From Ruegeria atlantica (GTDB taxonomy: Bacteria; Pseudomonadota; Alphaproteobacteria; Rhodobacterales; Rhodobacteraceae), in assembly GCA_013032095.1 (NCBI GenBank), contig WQBJ01000009.1, positions 1 through 64,000 of the forward strand: a stretch of DNA of 64,000 nucleotides, written 5' to 3'. Both the position numbers and the translations under genes were made by a program. Position 1 is the first letter of the stretch; each line of letters starts with the position of its first letter. Below are positions 25,419 through 34,379 of this stretch, one piece after another. The notes below the pieces were generated by a model, which was not told the DNA's origin, searched no databases, and worked only from the letters and a program-made list of their open reading frames with translations.

Positions 25419-26321
25419 CTACGTAAAAAAGCGTTTGCTGTGCTGCGCAATATGTTCGACGAACAGACGAATCTTGGGGTCTTGAAGCTTTTTGTGTGGA
25501 TAAAGACACCCAAAAATCGTCGGTAATGGGGGTGTCTCGGATAGAACTTCAACCAACCGGCCATCCTCAAGATACTCCCGCACATCAAAGCGCGGCTTGT
25601 TGACGATCCCCCTACCCGCCAATGCCCAATCCGTCAGCACATCACCGTCGTCCGCATCGTACTTGCCCCGGACTTCGAGTTTTCGCGGGCCCATGTCGGT
25701 GAAGAGCGTCCAGAAGTATTCGGGTGATCTGGGATAGCGCAGCAAGAGACAGTTGTGGGGCGTGTGCAGCAAGTCATCCGGCGTACCGGGCGCACCAAAT
25801 TTTGACAAGTATTCCGGCGAAGCACACAACACGCGATCACAATCCGCAAACTTTCGTAGCTTCATCGTAGAGTCCCCAGGCTCTCCGACAAAAAATGCGA
25901 TGTCCAGGCCATCGGCAAGAATGTCCACCTTGCGGTCGGAGAGACGCATGCGAATCTCTGTTTCCGGGTAGCGATCCGAGAATTCCGGAACCAGCGGTGC
26001 AACGATTCTCCGCCCAACACCCAGCGGCGCGGTGATGCGGATTGCGCCTCTGGGGGCGTCTGAAAAGCTGGCGACGCGCGCTTCGGCGTGGTCGAGCGCC
26101 AGCAGAACGGCCTTGGCTTCATCGTAAAAAACCATTCCCACTTCGGTCGGCGTCATCGACCGGGTTGTTCTGTTGAAAAGGCGAACGCCCAGATGGTTCT
26201 CCAGCTCTTTCAATCGTTTGCTGGCCACTGCGGGCGTTAAGCGCAAATCGCGTCCCCCGGACGTTATGCTGCCCAGCTCCATTACTCTGACAAAGACCCG
26301 CAGGCTTTCGATGTATGACAT
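25419..26321 (-). CDS. LysR-family regulator in purine cluster (copy 2)
   Basis: This 300-residue LysR protein has its helix-turn-helix near residues 16-40 (SITSGGRDLRLTPAVASKRLKELENHLG) and effector-domain motif [17 protein letters not shown]. It is a paralogue of the regulator at 23089-24018. It is divergent from xdhA, and a perfect inverted repeat lies in the intergenic region, so xanthine dehydrogenase genes are the likely target. The end abuts the puuD terminator. Confidence 0.9.
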   Translation of the reverse strand: MSYIESLRVFVRVMELGSITSGGRDLRLTPAVASKRLKELENHLGVRLFNRTTRSMTPTEVGMVFYDEAKAVLLALDHAEARVASFSDAPRGAIRITAPLGVGRRIVAPLVPEFSDRYPETEIRMRLSDRKVDILADGLDIAFFVGEPGDSTMKLRKFADCDRVLCASPEYLSKFGAPGTPDDLLHTPHNCLLLRYPRSPEYFWTLFTDMGPRKLEVRGKYDADDGDVLTDWALAGRGIVNKPRFDVREYLEDGRLVEVLSETPPLPTIFGCLYPHKKLQDPKIRLFVEHIAQHSKRFFT

Positions 26322-26364
26322 TCAATCCTCCCGATCCGGAAAGACTGCGCCAAGGCTATTTCTT

Positions 26365-26383
26365 TTTCAACGATCTGTTGAAA
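26365..26383. promoter_or_regulatory. Inverted repeat in LysR-xdhA promoter
   Basis: TTTCAAC, a 5-base spacer and GTTGAAA form a perfect dyad in the divergent promoter, 94 bases before xdhA. Size and position fit a LysR-type binding site for the adjacent regulator. Confidence 0.5.
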
Positions 26384-26476
26384 GTATTTGCCGTTTCCGA
26401 CGATTTTCAGGCTCAATTGTTGCTTCTATGGTCACCCCGATCACCCACCGGAAGGCAGGGTTAGAGGGAGAATACC

Positions 26477-27940
26477 ATGACGCATCGCACCGACATCCGA
26501 TTTGTCCTTAATGGCAGGGATGTGTCCGTTCCAAGCGTCGCAGCAGATCAGACACTTCTGGACTTCCTGCGATTGGAGCGCCGACTGACAGGAACGAAAG
26601 AAGGCTGCGCCGAAGGCGATTGCGGTGCATGTACCGTACTTGTCGGCCGGCTTGGAGACGCTGGTTTGACTTATGTTCCCGTCAACGCGTGCATCCGGTT
26701 TCTTGCCTCCGTCGACGGGTGCCATGTCGTAACGGTTGAACACCTGTCCGGCCCTGATGGTCGTCTGCACCCGGTTCAGCAGGCCATGATCGATCATCAC
26801 GGCAGCCAGTGCGGTTTCTGCACACCGGGTTTCGTCATGGCGCTTTACGCGCTTTGGATGCAAACACCCGAGCCAACGGAGGCGCAGGTCGAAACAGCAC
26901 TGCAGGGTAATCTGTGCCGCTGTACCGGGTATGAACCGATCATCCGGGCGGCCGTTGCCGTCAGCCGCTATGGCACCCCTGCGTCGGACCACCTGAACAC
27001 CGAACGTGAAACCATGACGGCGCGTCTGGCCGCGCTCAAAGATGGGCGGCGCGTGGTGTCCGGACCAGAGGACAACCTGAGTATTATCCCGTCCAGTGTT
27101 GATGATCTCGCCGAGTGTCTGCAGACCTATCCCAAGGCCACGATCGTGGCGGGGGCCACCGATGTGGGCCTTTGGGTCACCAAATTCCTGCGCAACATTG
27201 GGCCAGCAATTTTCACGGGCCATCTCGAAGATCTGAAATCAGTCAAGAAACAGGGTTCCCTCCTCCTGATCGGTGCCGGCGCCAGCTACACCGATTGCCA
27301 AGAACTCCTGTCAGAGCACTTGCCACACCTGTCCTCCTACTGGGATCGCATCGCAGGGTGGCAGGTGCGGAATATGGGAACGGTTGGTGGGAATATCGCC
27401 AACGGCTCCCCCATCGGTGATACGCCGCCGGTTCTTATCGCTCTTGGTGCGGAAATCACGCTGCGACGCGGTTCTGAAAGCCGGACGCTGCCTCTGGCTG
27501 ATTTCTTCATCGACTATGGCAAGCAAGACCGCCAACCCGATGAGTTCGTCGCCAGCATCCATGTGCCCCTACCCGGACCCAACGACCTGGACGCGGCCTA
27601 TAAGATTTCAAAGCGCCGTGACGAGGACATCTCTTCCGTGGCGGCTGGTATCCACATGACTGTTACAAATGGCGTCGTCAGCAACGTGCGCATCGCCTTC
27701 GGTGGCATGGCCGCAACGCCCAAGCGTGCTTCCGCCGCCGAAGCGGCCCTCAACGGCCAACCTTGGACGCGCGCAAGTTTTGAAGCCGCAGCCCACGCGC
27801 TGGCCGAGGACTTCTCGCCTCTGACAGATTGGCGGGCATCATCTGACTATCGAATGCTGACCGCTCAGAACCTGCTGCGTCGGTTCTTCCTTGAAAACGA
27901 CACCCAAACCGACAATCCCGTTCAACTGGCGTGTGCCTAG
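26477..27940 (+). CDS. xdhA: Xanthine dehydrogenase small subunit (2Fe-2S and FAD)
   Basis: This 487-residue subunit has two 2Fe-2S centres. The plant-type cluster uses Cys44, Cys49, Cys52 and Cys72 (GCAEGDCGACTV), and the second uses Cys112, Cys115, Cys147 and Cys149 (CGFCTPGF and CRCTGY). The FAD domain follows from about residue 195 (ATIVAGATDVGLWVTK, MGTVGGNIANGSPIGD). It passes electrons from the molybdenum site of XdhB to FAD and NAD+. GAGGGAG precedes the ATG, and xdhB and xdhC follow in one operon. Confidence 0.95.
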   Translation: MTHRTDIRFVLNGRDVSVPSVAADQTLLDFLRLERRLTGTKEGCAEGDCGACTVLVGRLGDAGLTYVPVNACIRFLASVDGCHVVTVEHLSGPDGRLHPVQQAMIDHHGSQCGFCTPGFVMALYALWMQTPEPTEAQVETALQGNLCRCTGYEPIIRAAVAVSRYGTPASDHLNTERETMTARLAALKDGRRVVSGPEDNLSIIPSSVDDLAECLQTYPKATIVAGATDVGLWVTKFLRNIGPAIFTGHLEDLKSVKKQGSLLLIGAGASYTDCQELLSEHLPHLSSYWDRIAGWQVRNMGTVGGNIANGSPIGDTPPVLIALGAEITLRRGSESRTLPLADFFIDYGKQDRQPDEFVASIHVPLPGPNDLDAAYKISKRRDEDISSVAAGIHMTVTNGVVSNVRIAFGGMAATPKRASAAEAALNGQPWTRASFEAAAHALAEDFSPLTDWRASSDYRMLTAQNLLRRFFLENDTQTDNPVQLACA

Positions 27941-27955
27941 TAAGGAGACGAAACA

Positions 27956-30274
27956 ATGAAAGACAACGTTTCCATCATTGGGGCGGCACACACCAACGTG
28001 AACCATGACAGTGCAATCAAGCACGTCACAGGACGTGCCGATTACACCGACGATATCGCCCTGCCCGAAGGCGCGCTTCATGCCTATCTCGGCGTTTCAG
28101 ACGTCGCGCACGCCAAGCTACTGGGTATCGATTTCACCGAAGTTCTGGCCACGCCCGGTGTGGTCGGTGTGCTGACCGCTGACGACGTGCCGGGGGCAAA
28201 TGATATCAGCCCGACTCACCTGAACGACGAACCGGTATTCCCAACCGAGGCAATTCAGTTTCACGGCCAACCAATGTTTGCCGTGGTTGCCGAAACTCGC
28301 GACATTGCGCGCCGTGCCGCGGAACTGGCAAAGATTGAATACGAGACCCTGCCCCATGCGCTGGACCCGATCGCCGCGCAGGAAGCTGGATACCCGCATG
28401 TCACAGCGCCGCTCAAACTGGAGCGCGGTGACGTCGCCCCGGCGCAGGCTGCTGCAGCCAACCGGATCAAGGGGCGCATGAGCGTTGGTGGTCAGGATCA
28501 CATGTACCTTGAAGGTCACATTGCCTTTGCCATCCCGGGCGAAGACAATGATGTGATCGTACATTGTTCCACGCAGCACCCCTCCGAGGCGCAGCATATG
28601 GTGGCGCATGTTCTTGGGGTGCCGTCCAATGCCGTTGTGGTAAATGTGCGCCGCATGGGCGGCGGATTTGGCGGCAAAGAAAGCCAGATGAACCTCTTCT
28701 GCGCTGTTGCCGCCATGGCTGCCAAAAAATGGAACCGCGCCGTGAAAATCCGCCCTGACCGGGATCAGGACATGACGGCGACCGGCAAACGCCATGACTT
28801 CGTAATCGACTACGATGTTGCCTTTGACAACTCTGGCCGTATTCAGGCGGTCGAAGGCAGCTTCGCTGCGCGCTGCGGGTTCTCGGCCGATCTTTCGGGG
28901 CCCGTTACGGACCGGGCACTTTTCCACGCGGACAACGCCTATTTCTATCCGAACGTACGCTTGAACAGCCACCCGATGAAGACCAACACGGTGTCGAATA
29001 CCGCGTTTCGCGGGTTTGGCGGGCCGCAGGGTGTGATCGCAGCAGAGCGGATGATCGAAGAAATTGCCTATGCCACCGGGCAGGACCCGCTGGATGTGCG
29101 CAAGGTAAACTTCTATGGCACCAAAGACCGCAACGTGACCCCGTACCATCAGGAGGTCGAAGACAGCATCCTCGACCGGCTGGTCGGAGAGTTGGAAGAC
29201 ACGTCCGAATATCGCCAGCGTCGGCAGGACATCATCGAGTTCAACAAGACGTCACCGATCCTGAAAAAAGGGATTGCGCTGACACCCGTCAAGTTCGGCA
29301 TTTCCTTTACAGCGACTTGGTACAATCAGGCGGGTGCACTGGTGCATGTCTACAATGACGGCTCGATCCACCTGAACCACGGCGGCACCGAAATGGGGCA
29401 AGGCCTCAACACCAAGGTCGCGCAGGTCGTGGCCGAGGCCTTCCAGGTTGACTTCAGCCGGATCAAGATTACCAAAACGACGACCGAGAAGGTTCCCAAC
29501 ACGTCAGCCACTGCGGCCTCCAGCGGAACTGATCTCAATGGCATGGCCGCGTTGAACGCGGTCGAGCAGATCAAGGCGCGTCTGGTGAAGTTCGCCGCTG
29601 AGACTTGGGACGTTGCCCCCGAGGAAGTGGTTTTCCACGCCAATCAGGTGCATGTCGGCCAAGAAGTCCTGCCATTCGATGCGTTCATCAAACAGGCCTA
29701 TCTGGCGCGTGTGCAGCTGTCGGCAGCCGGTTTCTACAAAACACCGAAAATCCACTGGGACCGGGCCAAGGGACAAGGTCGCCCATTCTACTATTACGCC
29801 TACGGTGCATCGTGTTCGGAAGTGACGATTGACACACTGACTGGCGAGTATCGGGTAGAGCGTACGGATGTTCTGCACGATGTTGGTCGCTCGCTGAACC
29901 CTGTCCTCGACAAAGGTCAGGTCGAAGGCGCCTTCATTCAGGGCATGGGGTGGCTGACCACCGAAGAGCTTTGGTGGGACGATGCTGGCCGCCTGCGCAC
30001 TCACGCTCCGTCGACGTACAAGATCCCTTTGGCGTCGGACCGTCCGCGCATCTTCAACGTGAACCTCGCAGATTGGTCGGAAAACCGTGAGTTGACCATC
30101 AAACGCTCCAAGGCAGTCGGCGAACCGCCGTTCATGCTGGGAATTTCGGTGTTCGAGGCGCTGTCGATGGCCGTAGCCTCTGTTGCCGACTACCGGGAAT
30201 GCCCACGCCTCGACGCTCCGGCCACCCCTGAGCGTGTGCTGATGGCTGTTGCACGGCTGCAAGAAGGTTCCTAA
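27956..30274 (+). CDS. xdhB: Xanthine dehydrogenase large molybdopterin subunit
   Basis: This 772-residue subunit binds the molybdenum cofactor. Visible are the N-terminal VTGRADYTDDI segment, MGGGFGGKESQ (Moco binding), AFRGFGGPQG with the substrate-positioning Arg, and the catalytic Glu in AVGEPPFMLG. It hydroxylates hypoxanthine and xanthine to urate. AAGGAG lies upstream. It forms an alpha2beta2 enzyme with XdhA and needs XdhC for insertion of sulphurated cofactor. Confidence 0.95.
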   Translation: MKDNVSIIGAAHTNVNHDSAIKHVTGRADYTDDIALPEGALHAYLGVSDVAHAKLLGIDFTEVLATPGVVGVLTADDVPGANDISPTHLNDEPVFPTEAIQFHGQPMFAVVAETRDIARRAAELAKIEYETLPHALDPIAAQEAGYPHVTAPLKLERGDVAPAQAAAANRIKGRMSVGGQDHMYLEGHIAFAIPGEDNDVIVHCSTQHPSEAQHMVAHVLGVPSNAVVVNVRRMGGGFGGKESQMNLFCAVAAMAAKKWNRAVKIRPDRDQDMTATGKRHDFVIDYDVAFDNSGRIQAVEGSFAARCGFSADLSGPVTDRALFHADNAYFYPNVRLNSHPMKTNTVSNTAFRGFGGPQGVIAAERMIEEIAYATGQDPLDVRKVNFYGTKDRNVTPYHQEVEDSILDRLVGELEDTSEYRQRRQDIIEFNKTSPILKKGIALTPVKFGISFTATWYNQAGALVHVYNDGSIHLNHGGTEMGQGLNTKVAQVVAEAFQVDFSRIKITKTTTEKVPNTSATAASSGTDLNGMAALNAVEQIKARLVKFAAETWDVAPEEVVFHANQVHVGQEVLPFDAFIKQAYLARVQLSAAGFYKTPKIHWDRAKGQGRPFYYYAYGASCSEVTIDTLTGEYRVERTDVLHDVGRSLNPVLDKGQVEGAFIQGMGWLTTEELWWDDAGRLRTHAPSTYKIPLASDRPRIFNVNLADWSENRELTIKRSKAVGEPPFMLGISVFEALSMAVASVADYRECPRLDAPATPERVLMAVARLQEGS

Positions 30275-30277
30275 GCC

Positions 30278-31156
30278 ATGGCTGCCCCGGGTTCCCTGAA
30301 CGAATTTCTGTCCGCTCAGCGTTGCGTGATCCAAGTCGCCCTTACGCGTGTGCGCGGGTCTTCTCCGCGCAATGAGGGGACAGAGATGTTCGTGGCTCCG
30401 AAGGCGCTTTGGGGAACCATTGGTGGCGGGCAATTGGAGTTCATGGCGATCAATGCCGCGCGGGACATGCTGCGTGACGGCACGCTGCACCAGGATTTGG
30501 ATGTACCGCTTGGCCCTGAAATCGGGCAATGCTGTGGTGGTCGCGTTGAGTTGAAACTGACCCGTATGCGAGTGTCAGACAAATGGGCCGCAACAGAACG
30601 TGCGGCCCGGCGCGAGGAAGCTTTGCCGCATGTATACGTCATGGGCGCAGGCCACGTCGGACGTGCATTGGCCAATCAGTTTCAGCACCTGCCGGTACGC
30701 TGCATCCTCGTCGACACACGGGCTGACGAAGTCGCACTTTGCACCGCAAATGTCGAAACCCGAGTAAGCGCTATTCCGGAAGCCGAGATCTGGAGCGCCC
30801 CAGCAGGCAGCGCATTTATTGTTTTGACCCATGATCACGGGCTCGACTTCCTGCTGACGTCTGCAGCGCTCGAACGTCAGGACGCCGCTTATGTGGGGAT
30901 GATCGGATCCGCCACCAAGCGGGTAAAGCTCAGAAACTGGGCGCAAAAAAACTGTGACGGACAGTCTATCGAACACTTGAATTGCCCCATTGGGGCAAGC
31001 GGTAGCCGCGACAAGCGGCCCAGCGTCATCGCCGCCTTCGTGGTGGCCGAAGTGATGGCTGAATTGACCTCTGAAACTGCCGCGACCGCCCTGACCGGGG
31101 CAAATCAAGCGCCCCTCGAGGGCCACCATAGCGACCGGAAAGGGAGAACGGCCTGA
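30278..31156 (+). CDS. xdhC: Xanthine dehydrogenase accessory protein XdhC
   Basis: This 292-residue chaperone binds molybdenum cofactor, protects and delivers it to XdhB. The N-terminal XdhC/CoxI domain has VRGSSPRNEGTEMFV and GTIGGGQLEF. The C-terminal Rossmann domain has VYVMGAGHVGRALA, and the MIGSATKR segment follows. It starts 3 bases after xdhB, so it is co-translated. The length is usual. Confidence 0.93.
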   Translation: MAAPGSLNEFLSAQRCVIQVALTRVRGSSPRNEGTEMFVAPKALWGTIGGGQLEFMAINAARDMLRDGTLHQDLDVPLGPEIGQCCGGRVELKLTRMRVSDKWAATERAARREEALPHVYVMGAGHVGRALANQFQHLPVRCILVDTRADEVALCTANVETRVSAIPEAEIWSAPAGSAFIVLTHDHGLDFLLTSAALERQDAAYVGMIGSATKRVKLRNWAQKNCDGQSIEHLNCPIGASGSRDKRPSVIAAFVVAEVMAELTSETAATALTGANQAPLEGHHSDRKGRTA

Positions 31157-31199
31157 CATCTGTCGGGCAATTCCGGTTAAATCAGAGGAGGAGACCGTC

Positions 31200-32801
31200 A
31201 TGGACGGGAGGACCTACGAATACAAGCTGTTTACCCGCAGCGATTTCAGCGCTTTCTGGGCGCTATTTACCGACAACCTTGTAAACTTGCTGATCCTGTC
31301 CGGGGTCTGTCAGTTCGTGTTTCAGATGCCTGCCGAAATCGTCTTCGGCCGCATCGTACCCGGTGCCGCCATTGCGATTTTGGCGGGTGTCGCTGTCTAC
31401 ACATACCTCGCCAAATGGGCAGCTACTGCTCAAGGTAAAGATGTAACCGCATTGCCCTACGGCATCTCGACGCCGGTTATGTTCGTCTACTTGTTTGGCG
31501 TGATCGGGCCCATCTACTGGGCGACCAATGACCCGATGCTTGCATGGCAAGTGGGCATTGGTGCCGGGTTCATGGGCGGTATCGTCGCTGCTCTGGGTTC
31601 CGTGGTCGGACCATACCTCAAGCGGATCACACCACGTGCAGGGATGCTGGGTACGCTTTGCGGCATTGCACTGGTCTTCATCGGCGCCGTGCCGCTGGCG
31701 GAAGTTTTCGAAAACCCAATCATCGGCTTTACGTCGCTGCTGTTTATCCTCTGGGGCCTGATCGGTCGTTTCCGCCTCCCGCGTAATGTACCTGCAGGTC
31801 TCGTCGCGATTGCTGCCGGTACCGTGATTGCCCTTGTTCTTGGTGAATCCAAAATCGACGTGAGCGGCATCGGATTCTATCCGCCGGTCCCTTACATCGG
31901 TGACCTCATCGCGGGTGTACAGTATCTGTTCGCAAACCCAGAGCTGTTCCTGGTGCTGATCCCTGTGCAGATCTACAACTTCATCGAAACGATGAACAAT
32001 GTGGAGTCGGCTGAAGCGGCAGGTGACCATTACCCGGTTGGACTGTGCCAGGTAACGGACGGTGCAGGCACGATGCTGGGAGCGCTCTTTGGCTCGCCTT
32101 TCCCAACAACCGTTTACATCGGCCACCCGGCCTACAAACGGCTTAACGCTCACGCAGGATACATCGTCGGTGTGGCTGTCGTTATTGCCGCGGCCGCATT
32201 CCTCGGCTTCCTGTCATTCCTTGCAGGCCTGATCCCGATTGCCGCCGCCGCACCCGTACTGGTTTTTGTCTCAGTAAGCCTGATCACCAATACGGCCTGG
32301 GCTGTAAAGCCGATGCACATGGCAGCGGTATCCTTCGCGATCCTGCCCCACATTTCGGCCTTCCTGATGGTCAAATGGGGTTCGTTGATGAATGCACTGC
32401 GCAGTACCGGTGTCGAAGGTTTGCCCTCTCTGGGTGATGAGGGTCTGACTGCGGCCCTTCTCATGGAAGGTGCCCATTACGAGGGGCACCTTGCCCTGAG
32501 CCAGGGAGCGATCATCACGGGTCTGATCTGGGGTGCCATTGTGGCCGATGTGATCGACGGTCGCTTCCGGATGGCAGGGGCGTTTGCTGTCGCAGGTGGG
32601 CTGATGTCTTCTGTAGGGATCATTCACTCCTACACGCTGCAGATGCCTCAGTTCGACGGGATCACAATCGGCTACCTGATTGTTGGCGCCTTTCTCTACA
32701 TTTACCCGGTGCTCGCACCGAAAGAAGACCTCGAGCATCGCGTCATCGTACCGGATGAACCTGATCTCATCGACGACGACTCGCCTGCACAACAGGCCTA
32801 A
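31200..32801 (+). CDS. NCS2-like purine permease
   Basis: This 533-residue integral membrane protein has about 12-14 helices. It belongs to the AzgA-like/NCS2-related permeases (GVCQFVFQMPAEIVFGRIVPG, ALPYGISTPVMFVYLFGVIG, GSPFPTTVYIGHPAYKR). A GGAGGAG Shine-Dalgarno precedes the ATG. It sits between xdhC and guanine deaminase, so it probably imports xanthine, guanine or hypoxanthine. The exact substrate cannot be read from the sequence. It is the only intact purine carrier in the window, since another lies in ruins at 20280-20695. Confidence 0.8.
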   Translation: MDGRTYEYKLFTRSDFSAFWALFTDNLVNLLILSGVCQFVFQMPAEIVFGRIVPGAAIAILAGVAVYTYLAKWAATAQGKDVTALPYGISTPVMFVYLFGVIGPIYWATNDPMLAWQVGIGAGFMGGIVAALGSVVGPYLKRITPRAGMLGTLCGIALVFIGAVPLAEVFENPIIGFTSLLFILWGLIGRFRLPRNVPAGLVAIAAGTVIALVLGESKIDVSGIGFYPPVPYIGDLIAGVQYLFANPELFLVLIPVQIYNFIETMNNVESAEAAGDHYPVGLCQVTDGAGTMLGALFGSPFPTTVYIGHPAYKRLNAHAGYIVGVAVVIAAAAFLGFLSFLAGLIPIAAAAPVLVFVSVSLITNTAWAVKPMHMAAVSFAILPHISAFLMVKWGSLMNALRSTGVEGLPSLGDEGLTAALLMEGAHYEGHLALSQGAIITGLIWGAIVADVIDGRFRMAGAFAVAGGLMSSVGIIHSYTLQMPQFDGITIGYLIVGAFLYIYPVLAPKEDLEHRVIVPDEPDLIDDDSPAQQA

Positions 32802-32809
32802 TCCAAACA

Positions 32810-32831
32810 GGGGCAGTCGCTGGGCTGCCCC
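32810..32831 (+). terminator. Hairpin between permease and guaD
   Basis: GGGGCAG and CTGCCCC make a 7-bp stem around a short loop directly after the permease gene. The T-run after it is poor (CTACCCTT), so it may be a weak or attenuating terminator before guanine deaminase. Confidence 0.45.
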
Positions 32832-32864
32832 CTACCCTTACCTTTCGTACAATCGAGACGATTC

Positions 32865-34214
32865 ATGACACAGAGATTGCTACGCGGTCGCCTGCTGACC
32901 TTTCATCGCGAACCGCAGAACGGCGAAGATTCCGATGCATACACCTATCTTGAAGACGGTGCATTGCTGATCCAGGATGGCATTATTCAGGATACCGGCC
33001 CCTACGCCGAGATCAGCATGAAGGCCGGGGGTGTGCCGGTGACAGACCACCGTCCTCACTTGATGATGGCTGGATTTATCGACACGCACGTCCATTTTCC
33101 GCAGGTGCAGGTGATCGCCTCGTGGGGGGCGCAGTTGTTGGACTGGCTCAACAACTACACGTTCCCGGAAGAAACCCGGTTCGCTTCGGACGAACATAGC
33201 GCACATATGGCGCGGGCGTTCTACGATCAGCTCCTTTCGCACGGTACGACGACCGCTGTCGCGTATTGTTCCGTCCACAAGGCTTCAGCGGACGCCTTCT
33301 TTACTGAGGCTACAAAGCGCAACATGCGCATGCTCGGCGGCAAGGTTTTGATGGACCGCAATGCGCCCGAGGGCCTGCTGGACACACCACAAACCGGATA
33401 TGATGACACCAAGGATCTGATCAGAGACTGGCACGGCAAGGGCCGGAACGGCTATGTCATTACACCTCGTTTTGCGATCACCTCCACGCCCGAGCAAATG
33501 GCGATGGCCCAAGCCCTCGCGCAGGAACATCCGGACTGTCACATCCAGACGCATCTGTCGGAGAACAAGGATGAGATCGCCTACACCGCACAGCTATATC
33601 CGAGTGCTCGTGACTACCTGGACGTCTATCAGTCTTATGGTCTGTTAGGCCGAAAGACGCTGCTGGGCCACTCCATCCACCTGGAGGCGCGCGAAGTCGA
33701 CGCCCTTGCGGAAACCGGCGCGCATCCGGTGTTCTGTCCGACCTCAAACCTGTTCCTCGGCAGCGGCCTCTTTGATCATGGTGGTCTGAGCGCGCGTGGT
33801 ATCTCGAACGGTATAGCCACAGATATTGGCGCAGGCACCAGTTACTCTATGCTCCAGACCCTCAACGAAGGTTACAAGATCCTGCAGTTGCAAGGGCTGG
33901 CACTGCATCCCCTGCAAGCCTTCCACTGGGCAACTCTTGGCAATGCCAGTGTTCTGGGTCTGGAAGATAAAATCGGAAATCTGGAGCCCGGCACCGAGGC
34001 GGATATCGTTGTTCTGAACGCGCGCAGCACTCCCGCCATGGCCCTGCGTATGGATCGCGTTGGCAGTCTTGCCGAGGAATTGTTTGTCTTGCAGATGATG
34101 GGAGATGATCGCGCTATCGAGGCAGTCTACGTTTCAGGATCGCCAAGTGTCGGATGCCCGGTGAGTACACCAGATCAGGAAACGGCAAATATCCCTGTAA
34201 TGACATCACCGTGA
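32865..34214 (+). CDS. guaD: Guanine deaminase
   Basis: This 449-residue amidohydrolase deaminates guanine to xanthine, feeding XdhAB. The zinc motif is in MAGFIDTHVHFPQ, further ligands are in HIQTHLSENKDE and LGHSIHLE, and the C-terminus carries GTEADIVVLN. Length agrees with bacterial guanine deaminases of about 440 residues. It is the last gene of the purine block and is probably read from the xdh promoter. Confidence 0.92.
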   Translation: MTQRLLRGRLLTFHREPQNGEDSDAYTYLEDGALLIQDGIIQDTGPYAEISMKAGGVPVTDHRPHLMMAGFIDTHVHFPQVQVIASWGAQLLDWLNNYTFPEETRFASDEHSAHMARAFYDQLLSHGTTTAVAYCSVHKASADAFFTEATKRNMRMLGGKVLMDRNAPEGLLDTPQTGYDDTKDLIRDWHGKGRNGYVITPRFAITSTPEQMAMAQALAQEHPDCHIQTHLSENKDEIAYTAQLYPSARDYLDVYQSYGLLGRKTLLGHSIHLEAREVDALAETGAHPVFCPTSNLFLGSGLFDHGGLSARGISNGIATDIGAGTSYSMLQTLNEGYKILQLQGLALHPLQAFHWATLGNASVLGLEDKIGNLEPGTEADIVVLNARSTPAMALRMDRVGSLAEELFVLQMMGDDRAIEAVYVSGSPSVGCPVSTPDQETANIPVMTSP

Positions 34215-34379
34215 CACGCAGCACGCAATAGAGGTTTTGAACAATACATCCTTGGTGCCTTTGGCCCAGATCGTGCGAGATTGGATTCTGTCTTGTCGGC
34301 AAGGTAGTTGGCCGGACAGAATTCAACTCTTCGTTGGAAACCAGTCACCTAATCGTCCACACGCAACACGGTCGGACGG

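Noticed and set aside
28118-30529. Two long antisense frames opposite xdhB (343 and 341 codons)
   Set aside because: No family resemblance; the sense frame carries all molybdenum-hydroxylase motifs.
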